Assembly (NCBI RefSeq): GCF_015352985.1 | Contig: NZ_JACYXF010000003.1 | Span: 186,001 to 250,000 of the forward strand | Source: Noviherbaspirillum malthae | GTDB lineage: Bacteria > Pseudomonadota > Gammaproteobacteria > Burkholderiales > Burkholderiaceae_D | Direction of reading: 5' to 3' | Length of the DNA stretch: 64,000 bases | In this document: one piece after another, positions 54,191 to 62,211 of the stretch | How the letters are laid out: each line of letters begins with the position of its first letter | Numbering within the stretch: the stretch's first letter is position 1 | The notes under the pieces: model-generated | Seen by the model: the letters and a program-made list of their open reading frames with translations, nothing else | The model's database searches: none | What the model was told of the DNA's origin: nothing | Translations under genes and position numbers: made by a program

Positions 54191-55414
54191 CTACTCGGGT
54201 TCGCGCGGTTCGCTCAGGCGCACCAGTTCGGTGACGTCGGGCTGCGGCTGGCTGTTCTCCACCGGCGCCAGTTGCCCGGCATCGAGCTGATGCGAGAAGG
54301 AATCGACGGAATCGAGCCGGTGGTGCCTGTCTTCGGGCAAGGTGGGGCCGCTCTGGATATACAGCGTCATCAGCTGCGCGAGGTCGCTCAGCACCGAGAT
54401 GTGCGTGCGCTCGTAGCCGTGCGAGGCATCGGCGCCGAAGCACAGCAGTGCGGTGCGCACGTCGTGGCCGGCATTCACGGCTGCGCCGGCGTCGGAGTGG
54501 TAGAAACGGAAGACGTCTCGATTGCTGTGGATGCCATGCTCGTCGCACAGCGTGAGCAGGCGGCGCGTCAGGTGGTAGTCGTGCGGGCCGGCGGAATCCA
54601 TCAGCGGAATGGTGACGCCGCGTTCCTTCGCGCCCTGCCCGGCTGCCACCGGACCGATGTCGATGCCGATGACTTCGCTCACGTCGCTCTGGATCACGGC
54701 GCGCGCGCCGGAGCCGACTTCTTCGGTAAGGGTGAAGACGACATGGCAGTCCATGGGGATGGGCACGCCGGAATCGACGATGGCCTTGACGGCGGCCAGC
54801 ACCGCGGCAACGCCGGCCTTGTCGTCGAGATGGCGCGAGACGATGTAGCCGTTTTCCAGCAGCTCGGGATTGGCATCGAAAGCCACGAAGTCGCCGATCT
54901 GGATGCGCAGCGCCCGCACGTCGCCGTCGGTTTCCACGTCTTCATCGAGCCGCAGCTCGAGCTGGTCCCAGCTGACGGGCTGGGTGTCGACGGCTTCGTT
55001 GTAGACATGGCCGGACGCCAGCAGCGGCAGCACCGAGCCGCGGTGGCGGCCGGTCTCGGTAAACAGCGTCACGCGCCCGCCTTCGGCCCAGCGGCTCGAC
55101 CAGGTACCGATGGGCGACAGCGACAGGCGGCCGTTGGGCTTGACCTCGCGCACCATCGCGCCCAGCGTGTCGAGGTGGGCCACGATGGCGCAGGCCGGGC
55201 TGGAGCGGCGGCGCTCGGGCATGTTACGGCGCAGCACGGCACGGATGGTGCCGCGCCGTGTCAGTTCATAGGCCACGCCGATCGCATCGAGCTTGGCGCC
55301 GGTGTAATGCACGATTTCATCGGTCAGGCCCGCCGGGCTCGGTATGTGCAGCAGTTCGAGCAGCGTGGTCTTCAGGAAGGCGTTATCGATAGGAAGCTTT
55401 TGCATGGCTGTCAC
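54191..55414 (-). CDS. M42-family peptidase of the NAGGN osmolyte system
   Basis: A 407-residue zinc peptidase. Metal and catalytic residues are visible: His in CAIVAHLDTLGA, Asp in RHLDDKAGVAA, Glu-Glu in LTEEVGSGARA, Asp in VIGIDIGPV and His in ADASHGYERTH. In this genomic setting it is the third gene of the N-acetylglutaminylglutamine amide trio (TIGR03106), perhaps used to break down or recycle the osmolyte. The GTG at 55414 overlaps the preceding stop (GTGA) and has AGGA upstream; an ATG 9 bases on is the alternative. Confidence 0.9.
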   Translation of the reverse strand: MTAMQKLPIDNAFLKTTLLELLHIPSPAGLTDEIVHYTGAKLDAIGVAYELTRRGTIRAVLRRNMPERRRSSPACAIVAHLDTLGAMVREVKPNGRLSLSPIGTWSSRWAEGGRVTLFTETGRHRGSVLPLLASGHVYNEAVDTQPVSWDQLELRLDEDVETDGDVRALRIQIGDFVAFDANPELLENGYIVSRHLDDKAGVAAVLAAVKAIVDSGVPIPMDCHVVFTLTEEVGSGARAVIQSDVSEVIGIDIGPVAAGQGAKERGVTIPLMDSAGPHDYHLTRRLLTLCDEHGIHSNRDVFRFYHSDAGAAVNAGHDVRTALLCFGADASHGYERTHISVLSDLAQLMTLYIQSGPTLPEDRHHRLDSVDSFSHQLDAGQLAPVENSQPQPDVTELVRLSEPREPE

Positions 55415-57168
55415 GTGTTTCCTGTCATGGTGAACGGGAAAAGCAGATCGATGAAGCGCTGCGCAGTGGGCTGCGGTTCATGGTTGGCCAGGCCGGGGCG
55501 CTCGTTGGCCTCGATGATCACGTACTCGTCGGACGACGGTTCCGGCACCAGGAAATCGAGCCCGACCACGGGAATGCGCAGCGCCCGCGCGGCGGTCTCG
55601 GCCACGTCGCGCAGCATCGGATGCAGTTCGGCCGTCACGTCATGGATGGTGCCGCCGGTGTGCAGGTTGGCGGTCTTGCGCACCTTGATCGCCTGGCCGG
55701 CCTCGATGACCGAGTCGTAGCTCAGGCCCTGCCCGGCGAGGCAGCGTTCGGTTTCGCCGTCGACCGGTATCTTGCTTTCGCCGCCGGTGGCAGCGGCGCG
55801 GCGCGCGCTCTGGCGCTCGATCAGCTGCAGCACGGTGGACTCGCCGTCGCCGACGATCTCGGCCGGGCGGCGGATGGCGGCAGCCACCACCTTGTAGCCG
55901 ATCACCACGATGCGCAGGTCCTGGCCGCTGCAGAATTCCTCGAGGATCACATGGCCGCCCTGGGCGGCGGCGCGTTCGATGGCTTCGACCATGTGGTCTT
56001 CGCCGCGCACGTCCACGCTGATGCCCTTGCCCTGCTCGCCGAGCGCGGGCTTCACCACCACCGAGCCGCATTCCTTGAGGAAGGCGGCATTGGCTTCCGG
56101 ATCGCCGGCGGTGATCTGGCGCGGCACGCGCAGGCCGATGGAAGCCAGACGGCGCGAAGTCAGCACCTTGTCCTGGCACCAGGTCATGGCGACGCCGCCG
56201 GTGAGCTCGGTGAGCGATTCGCGGCACAGCATTTCATGGCCGGCATGGCGCAGCTTGAAGATGCCGGCGGCCGCATCGATCACTTCGACGCTGATGCCGC
56301 GCCGGCGCGCTTCATCGACGATCAGGCGGGCATAGGGATTGAGGCCGCCGAAGTCGGTGGTTTCGACGAACAGCTTTTCATTGATGGCGTTCTTGTTCTT
56401 GACGACGAAGCCCTGCACCTGCTCGAAGCCGAGCTTCTGGTACAGCGCGATGGCCGGCTCGTTGCCGTGCAGGACCGAGAGTTCGAGATACTTGCGGCCG
56501 CGGGTCGCGTAGTGGGCGATCAGGAAGTTGACCAATCCCCGGCCTGCTCCCACGAGACCGGTCTGCGGGTCGACTGCGAGGCACCAGAGGCTGCAGCCCT
56601 GGCCTTCGTCGCCGAAGGCTTCGTAATGATCGACGCCCATCGCGGAGCCGATGATGTCGCCGGTGCGCTCATCCTCAGCGACCAGGAAGACCACCGCATC
56701 CGAGTGGCGCTGCCGCCAGACCAGGCGCGGATCGACCGGCACCATGTTGCGCATGGTGTAGAGGCGGTTGATGGCGGCGATGTCGGCACGCGTGGTGAGG
56801 GGACGGATCACGATGCCCGGCGGCGGCGGCTCGGCCGGGGAGCCGTCGAGCTGCTTGCGGAAGATGAGCGAGGGATCGAGAAACAGGGCCGAGGGCGCTT
56901 CGGCCAGCACCAGCTGCGGCGATTCCACATGCAGGGCGATGTCGCGCTTGCCCGGCTGCTCTTCCTGCAGCGCGCGTGCCAGCGCCTGCGGCGACTCGAA
57001 GGAAGGCCCGTACAGCAGCCGGCCCCAGCCGCATTCCAGCGTTGCATTCGGGCGGGCAGCTTCGGCGTTCTCCGCTTCGTTGCTGTTGATGTCGCTGCCT
57101 TCGGCAAAGAAGGGCGGATTGGAATTGCGTTTGCCTTGGATGGAAGGATCGTGATGAAGAGCAGTCAT
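55411..57168 (-). CDS. ngg: N-acetylglutaminylglutamine synthetase (GNAT + ATP-grasp)
   Basis: A 585-residue fusion that acetylates and joins two glutamines. Residues about 115-275 are a GNAT acetyltransferase (GLVGAGRGLVNFLIAHYATRG). Residues about 285-580 are an ATP-grasp ligase (VVKPALGEQGKGISVDVRGED, EEFCSGQDLRIVVIG, IIEANERPGLANHEP). This pairing is diagnostic for the NAGGN osmoprotectant pathway (TIGR03103). The ATG at 57168 follows CAGGAAGC. It sits between the amidotransferase and the M42 gene, as in other carriers. Confidence 0.93.
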   Translation of the reverse strand: MTALHHDPSIQGKRNSNPPFFAEGSDINSNEAENAEAARPNATLECGWGRLLYGPSFESPQALARALQEEQPGKRDIALHVESPQLVLAEAPSALFLDPSLIFRKQLDGSPAEPPPPGIVIRPLTTRADIAAINRLYTMRNMVPVDPRLVWRQRHSDAVVFLVAEDERTGDIIGSAMGVDHYEAFGDEGQGCSLWCLAVDPQTGLVGAGRGLVNFLIAHYATRGRKYLELSVLHGNEPAIALYQKLGFEQVQGFVVKNKNAINEKLFVETTDFGGLNPYARLIVDEARRRGISVEVIDAAAGIFKLRHAGHEMLCRESLTELTGGVAMTWCQDKVLTSRRLASIGLRVPRQITAGDPEANAAFLKECGSVVVKPALGEQGKGISVDVRGEDHMVEAIERAAAQGGHVILEEFCSGQDLRIVVIGYKVVAAAIRRPAEIVGDGESTVLQLIERQSARRAAATGGESKIPVDGETERCLAGQGLSYDSVIEAGQAIKVRKTANLHTGGTIHDVTAELHPMLRDVAETAARALRIPVVGLDFLVPEPSSDEYVIIEANERPGLANHEPQPTAQRFIDLLFPFTMTGNT

Positions 57169-57221
57169 GTCATGCTTCCTGTCTGATAGGGATGAATTCG
57201 GTGAGTGCCCGCATGCATGCG

Positions 57222-59003
57222 TCACAGGCCGCGCGTCTGCAGCCAGGATTCCAGCAGGGCGATCTGCCATACCTTGGAACCGCGCAGCGGCGTGATGTGG
57301 CTGTCGGGCGCTTCCAGCATGGACTCGACCACGTCGCGCCGGAACAGTCCGCGCTCTCGGGCAGCCTTCGAATCGAGCGTGTCGCGCACGAAGGTCAGGA
57401 AATCGCCGCGTAGGTACTTGAGCGCCGGAACCGGGAAGTAGCCCTTGGGACGGTCGATGACCGCGGCGGGAATCACGGCGCGCGCGGCTTCCTTGAGCAC
57501 ATACTTGCCGCCTTCAGCCACCTTGTGGCGGGCGGGAATGCGCGCGGCCAGTTCCACCAGTTCATGGTCGAGGAAGGGAACGCGGGCTTCGAGGCCGAAG
57601 GCCATGGTCATGTTGTCGACGCGCTTGACGGGGTCGTCGACCAGCATCACGGTAGTGTCGAGCCGCAGGGCGCGGTCGATTACGCTGTCGGCGCCGGGCC
57701 TGGCGAAATGCCGCTCGACGAAATGGCTGCTGGCATCGTCGAGCCGGATGTCCGGGCTGAGCAGGCCCATCAGTTCCTGGTGGCTGCGGTCGAAGAACAC
57801 GCGGCGGTAGGCATCCAGGCCCTTGGCTGGATCATTGATGTCGGTAAGCGGCGGATACCAGTGGTAGCCGCCGAACACTTCATCGGCGCCCTGTCCGCTC
57901 TGCACCACGCGGCTGTGGCGCGAGACTGCCTGCGACAGCAGGTAGAACGCGACGCAGTCGTGGCTGACCATGGGTTCGGACATGGCGGCGATGGCATCCG
58001 GCAGCGAGCGCAGCAGATCATCGGCGGGAATATGCAGCTTTTCATGCACGGTGCCGTAGTGCTTGGCGATCAGGTCGGAGTAGTAGTATTCGTCGCCGGC
58101 TTCGGCATCCACCGCTTCGAAGCCGATGGAATAGGTGCGCAGGTCCCTGGTGCCGGCCTCGGCCAGCAGGCCTGTGATGAGGCTGGAATCGAGGCCGCCC
58201 GACAGCAGCACGCCGACCGGCACGTCGGAGACAAGCCGGCGCTTGACCGATACACGCAAGGCGCCGAGCACTTCGGATTTCCAGTCTTCGAAGCTGCGCT
58301 TCTCGTCATCCTCGCTGCGATTGAATTCGAGTTTCCACCATTCCTTGATGCTGCACTCGCCGTCGGGCGTGATCTTCATGTAGCTGCCGGCCGGCAGCTT
58401 GCGCACGCCGCGCAGGATGGTGTGCGGCGCGGGCACGACCGCATGGAAGCTCATGTAATGATGCAGCGCTTCGAGGTCGAGAGAGGTATCGATGTCGCCG
58501 CCCACTAGCAGGGCTGGCAGCGAGGATGCGAAGCGCAGGCGGCGCGTGTCGAGCGAATAGTAGAGCGGCTTGATGCCCAGGCGGTCGCGCGCGAAATAGG
58601 TGACGCCGCTGTCGCGTTCCCACAGCGCAAAGGCGAACATGCCGTAGAAGCGGTCGAGCGCCTTCGGGCCCCAGGCATGCCAGGCCTTGATGATGACTTC
58701 GGTGTCGCCGGTGGAGGCGAACTGGTAGCCCGCGCCCTTGAGCTCTTCGCGCAGCTCGTGGTGGTTGTAGATGGCGCCGTTGAACACGATGCCCATGCCG
58801 AGCTGATTGTCGACGAAAGGCTGGTGAGCGCGATGGCTCAGGTCCATGATGCTCAGGCGGCGATGGCCGAAGCAGCGAGGGCCTAGGCTGAAGATGCCTT
58901 CGCCGTCGGGCCCGCGGCGCGACTGCGCTTCGGTCATGTCCACGACCGTGCGCACATCGGCAAAATGTTGATCGAAACGTATTTCTCCGGCGATACCGCA
59001 CAT
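57222..59003 (-). CDS. asnO: N-acetylglutaminylglutamine amidotransferase
   Basis: A 593-residue class II glutamine amidotransferase with an asparagine synthetase-like domain. The nucleophile is Cys-2 (MCGIAGEIRF). The glutaminase domain covers about 2-215. The synthetase domain has the PP-loop VLLSGGLDSSLITGLLAE and SGQGADEVFGGYHWYPP. In this context it amidates N-acetylglutaminylglutamine to give the neutral osmolyte NAGGN (TIGR03104). GAGGAG lies upstream of the ATG. It is the first gene of the operon, 53 bases before ngg. Confidence 0.93.
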   Translation of the reverse strand: MCGIAGEIRFDQHFADVRTVVDMTEAQSRRGPDGEGIFSLGPRCFGHRRLSIMDLSHRAHQPFVDNQLGMGIVFNGAIYNHHELREELKGAGYQFASTGDTEVIIKAWHAWGPKALDRFYGMFAFALWERDSGVTYFARDRLGIKPLYYSLDTRRLRFASSLPALLVGGDIDTSLDLEALHHYMSFHAVVPAPHTILRGVRKLPAGSYMKITPDGECSIKEWWKLEFNRSEDDEKRSFEDWKSEVLGALRVSVKRRLVSDVPVGVLLSGGLDSSLITGLLAEAGTRDLRTYSIGFEAVDAEAGDEYYYSDLIAKHYGTVHEKLHIPADDLLRSLPDAIAAMSEPMVSHDCVAFYLLSQAVSRHSRVVQSGQGADEVFGGYHWYPPLTDINDPAKGLDAYRRVFFDRSHQELMGLLSPDIRLDDASSHFVERHFARPGADSVIDRALRLDTTVMLVDDPVKRVDNMTMAFGLEARVPFLDHELVELAARIPARHKVAEGGKYVLKEAARAVIPAAVIDRPKGYFPVPALKYLRGDFLTFVRDTLDSKAARERGLFRRDVVESMLEAPDSHITPLRGSKVWQIALLESWLQTRGL

Positions 59004-59183
59004 GGGATCACACTCCTCTTGGGGGGAAGTTGGATGGCGGCGCGAGATTCGTAGCCCGGCACGGAAAGGCAGCGTTACTTTTCCGAACGCAATATTGCGT
59101 AGCCCTGAGGTGCCTCAAGGTTGGAACCGGTTGAACCCGCACCTCGTCTGGGTATGTAGAGACATAAAGCGCCCGTTTGTTCC

Positions 59184-59196
59184 TGACAATTTGTCA
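59184..59196. promoter_or_regulatory. Candidate operator palindrome
   Basis: TGACAA-T-TTGTCA is a perfect 13-base palindrome with one central base, in the 359-base region between the divergent NAGGN operon and the zinc metallopeptidase gene. It overlaps sequence resembling a -35 element (TTGTCA) on both strands. Apart from this nothing was recognised between 59004 and 59362. Binding protein unknown. Confidence 0.35.
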
Positions 59197-59362
59197 ATGC
59201 GCACTGTTTTCGCCGCATTGCAGCGCCGGGATTGCGGCAAGCCAGAATGCCCTATTGATGCAGGCGAAAAGCGGGAACGATTGAATGCGGAAAAGCTCGA
59301 TTGGCAGCGGTTTTGCTTTCCTTCGCTCCATTTCTCAATTTCTCCCGGGCAGGTATTCAGGC

Positions 59363-60427
59363 ATGAAGACGTTTCACTGCGACAAGTGCGGACAACAGGT
59401 GTTTTTCGAAAACGTGCGCTGCGAGAACTGCGGCAGCATGCTCGGCTATCAGCCTGAGCACCATGCGATCAGCAGCTTCGAACCGGCCGGCGAGAACGTG
59501 TGGCGCAGCCTCAATCCGGCCAATGAAGGGCTGCTGTACAAGCAGTGCATCAACTATTCAAGGGAAGACGTCTGCAACTGGATGCTGCCGGCCGATGCGC
59601 CGAGCGAACTCTGCGCCTCCTGCCAGCTGACGCATATCATTCCGGCGCTGTCATCGGAAAAGAACCGCCTGTACTGGAAGCGGCTCGAAGCCGCCAAGCG
59701 CCGTCTGCTGTATTCGCTGTGGGACCTGCGCCTGCAGCCGACGCCGAAGATCAACGACCCCGATGCCGGCCTGGCCTTCGAGTTCCTGGAAGACACACCC
59801 GAAAAACGGGTGATGACCGGGCATGCGAACGGCCTGATCACGCTCAACATCGCCGAGGCCGATCCCGCGCACCGTGAAAAGACGCGCGAACAGATGGGCG
59901 AGCCCTACCGCACGCTGCTCGGCCACTTCCGGCATGAGAGCGGCCATTACTATTTCGACCGCCTGATCGTCGATACAAAATGGATCGAGCCTTACCGCGA
60001 ACTGTTCGGCGACGAACGGCAGGACTACGGCGAATGCCTGCAGCGGCATTACAAGGAAGGCCCGCCGCCCGATTGGGAAACGCGCTTCATCAGCAGCTAT
60101 GCGAGTTCGCATCCCTGGGAGGATTGGGCGGAAACCTGGGCGCATTATTTGCACATGGTGGATACGCTCGATACGGCGTATGCCTGCGGCATGACGCTGC
60201 AGCCGAAGAAGGCGGGCGAGCCGGAATTGAAAATCGAGGAAAGGCCGGCGCGCAGTACGGCCTTTGACGACGTGATCAAGGAGTGGTTTGCGCTGAGCTA
60301 TGTGCTCAACAGTCTGAACCGCAGCGTGGGCATGCCTGATCCGTATCCGTTTACGCTGTCGACGCCGGTGATCAACAAGCTGCGCTTTGTGCATGAGGTG
60401 GTGCTGGATCGGCAGCGGAGGGGGTGA
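59363..60427 (+). CDS. Putative zinc-binding metallopeptidase with zinc ribbon
   Basis: A 354-residue protein. The N-terminus is a zinc ribbon (CDKCGQQVFFENVRCENCG), with a second Cys group CNWML / LCASCQ. The peptidase site is HESGHYYFDRL, an HExxH variant of the form H-E-S-G-H, followed by ECLQRHYKEGPP and SSHPWEDWAETWAHYLHM. This matches PF15887 (DUF2248-type) proteins, which are cytosolic and uncharacterised. The start at 59363 (MKTFHCDKCG) matches the family. Confidence 0.88.
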   Translation: MKTFHCDKCGQQVFFENVRCENCGSMLGYQPEHHAISSFEPAGENVWRSLNPANEGLLYKQCINYSREDVCNWMLPADAPSELCASCQLTHIIPALSSEKNRLYWKRLEAAKRRLLYSLWDLRLQPTPKINDPDAGLAFEFLEDTPEKRVMTGHANGLITLNIAEADPAHREKTREQMGEPYRTLLGHFRHESGHYYFDRLIVDTKWIEPYRELFGDERQDYGECLQRHYKEGPPPDWETRFISSYASSHPWEDWAETWAHYLHMVDTLDTAYACGMTLQPKKAGEPELKIEERPARSTAFDDVIKEWFALSYVLNSLNRSVGMPDPYPFTLSTPVINKLRFVHEVVLDRQRRG

Positions 60428-60476
60428 GGTGAGGCAATGCAGAGCGTAGCAGGTAGACATGCTCGGCAATCTCTCG

Positions 60477-60650
60477 ACTCCCTCCCCTTCAAGGGGACGT
60501 AGCAGGGGTTTCGCAACGCACTGCGTTGCGCCTGCGGAGTCGGAGCCGCTTGCAAGCGGCGAGGTGGAGGGTTGGGGTGGGGATGGGTTCAGATGCACGC
60601 CGCTACACCCATCCCCCACCCAACCTCCCCCTTGAGGGGGGAGGAGCAAT
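60477..60650. repeat. Composite structured intergenic repeat, copy E
   Basis: The gap between the metallopeptidase and the transglutaminase gene is filled by this repeat. The left arm is split by the module: CTCCCCTTCAAGGGGA, then hairpins CGCAACGC-act-GCGTTGCG (60512-60530) and GCCGCTTGCAAGCGGC (60545-60560), then GAGGGTTGGGGTGGGGATGGGTT. The right arm is CCCATCCCCCACCCAACC and CTCCCCCTTGAGGGGGGAGG. It lies between two convergent genes, so it may also stop transcription. Confidence 0.75.
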
Positions 60651-60652
60651 CT

Positions 60653-61576
60653 TTACCCCGCCAGCACCGCGCTCCCATCCTCTCCCCTCACCATCGCCAC
60701 CGGCCCGCCCGCATGCTCGTCGCGACCGCCGATGTCATAGGCCCACACCTGAAAGCCATCGAGCACCACTTCGCCATAGAAGGTAGCAAACGCGCAGTCC
60801 ACCGCATCCATGCCATGCGCGATCTTGATCCGCCCCTTGTGCGTGCGGTTGTAGCGCGGATCGTAGATATGCCAGTGCCCGCCCAAGAAAACCTCGCAGT
60901 ACGCATGAAAATCGACCCCCATGTCGCCTTCGGCGGTGTGCGGATCAAGATAAGGCAGATAACCTGCCGCGTAACGCGCCGGAATATCCATCGCGCGGCA
61001 AAGCGCCACCATCACATGCGCATAGTCGCGGCAGACGCCGTAGCCGCGGGCGAGGATATCGCAGGCCGACAGCAGGGAGCTGCCGGTGCCGTAGCGGTAT
61101 TCGATATTCGCATGCGTCCAGCCGCAGATGGCTTCGATCAGCCGCGCCGGGTCGCCCCGCAAATGATTGAAGCGCTCGTGCGCGAACTGGGCCAGGCGGT
61201 CGGATTCGCAGTAGCGGCTTGCGAAGGTATAACGCAGGACATCGGGCGGCAACGCTGCCGGCGATACCAGATCCGTCGGCAGATCCTGGTTCTCATCGCG
61301 GTTCGGCACCAGCAGCAGCATGTCGTGTCTTATCACGTTGATGCCGGGCGTCAGCACGGTTCTGATGAAGGTATTGCCGTGCGCATCGACGAATTGCTCG
61401 GCGGGCTGCGCGGGCGAATGGTTCGACACTTCCTGCAGCAGGATCTGCTGCGCTTCGAGGCGCGGCCGCACGAGCAGCAGCAGCGGCACCTCGACGCGCG
61501 CCGTGTATGAGAGCATACATCCGGCACGCAAGGTCATCATGCCGGGCGGCGGCTGGGGAAGATCTGAAGCATGCAT
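60653..61576 (-). CDS. Transglutaminase-like cysteine protease-fold protein
   Basis: A 307-residue protein with an N-terminal beta domain (about 15-110) and a transglutaminase-like core. The Cys-His-Asp triad is visible as GYGVCRDYAHVMVALCRA, DFHAYCEVFLGGHWHIYDPRYN. This is the common bacterial transglut_core family, often a protease or amidase. Two or three Met codons near the start leave the N-terminus uncertain (61576 or 61540). Confidence 0.9.
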   Translation of the reverse strand: MHASDLPQPPPGMMTLRAGCMLSYTARVEVPLLLLVRPRLEAQQILLQEVSNHSPAQPAEQFVDAHGNTFIRTVLTPGINVIRHDMLLLVPNRDENQDLPTDLVSPAALPPDVLRYTFASRYCESDRLAQFAHERFNHLRGDPARLIEAICGWTHANIEYRYGTGSSLLSACDILARGYGVCRDYAHVMVALCRAMDIPARYAAGYLPYLDPHTAEGDMGVDFHAYCEVFLGGHWHIYDPRYNRTHKGRIKIAHGMDAVDCAFATFYGEVVLDGFQVWAYDIGGRDEHAGGPVAMVRGEDGSAVLAG

Positions 61577-61800
61577 CGCTGTTCGGGGAAGGTCGGAAAG
61601 CCGCTCGGAATAAGCGGTCTGGCCGTTGTATGACAGGCGCTTTCCGAAATGGTTTAGCGACTGTCCTGCGCCCGCGCAAAGCCATGTCCATCATTGTGCA
61701 AGGCTGCGGCTTCATGGTGCAGGATCAGGAATTTTCATGCGCCATGATGGTCAGTATCTGACTGACCCACATCCATTTGCACCATACCCTTGCATCAGAC

Positions 61801-62163
61801 ATGAAAACAACCGCGCATCACTCCGCTTCCCGTTTCGACCCCAACCACATGTTCGATACCTTGCTGCGCCGGCTGGAGATGGCCAATGACGAGGCGCTTT
61901 GCGCCGAGCTGCATGTGGCTCCGTTTGTCATCGCGCGCATTCGCAGCGGCCAGTCGCCGGTTCCGCCTTCCCTGCTCATCCGCATCAATGAACTGTCGGG
62001 CATCAATGTGCGCGAACTGCGCAGGCTGATGGGAGACCGGCGCAGCGAATACCGCATGGGCGATTTCGTGCCGGCTCGGGAGTCTGTTCATGCAACAGCC
62101 AGGCATGGGCGATCGATGGATGCCGACGACGCCGGCCTGCCGAACAGCGTGCAGTGGGCCTGA
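61801..62163 (+). CDS. Small protein with Cro/CI-like helices
   Basis: A 120-residue protein starting at 61801 (MKTTAHHSASRF). The middle (DEALCAELHVAPFVIARIR, then SLLIRINELSGINVRELRRL) has the shape of a helix-turn-helix of the Cro/CI type, similar to small uncharacterised Burkholderiales regulators. No strong ribosome site is visible. The C-terminal 35 residues are polar and likely disordered. Confidence 0.6.
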   Translation: MKTTAHHSASRFDPNHMFDTLLRRLEMANDEALCAELHVAPFVIARIRSGQSPVPPSLLIRINELSGINVRELRRLMGDRRSEYRMGDFVPARESVHATARHGRSMDADDAGLPNSVQWA

Positions 62164-62211
62164 AGCTTCGGAACGCCCGAAGATCCTGAAGCACAGGCAT
62201 TTGCGCGGCGG

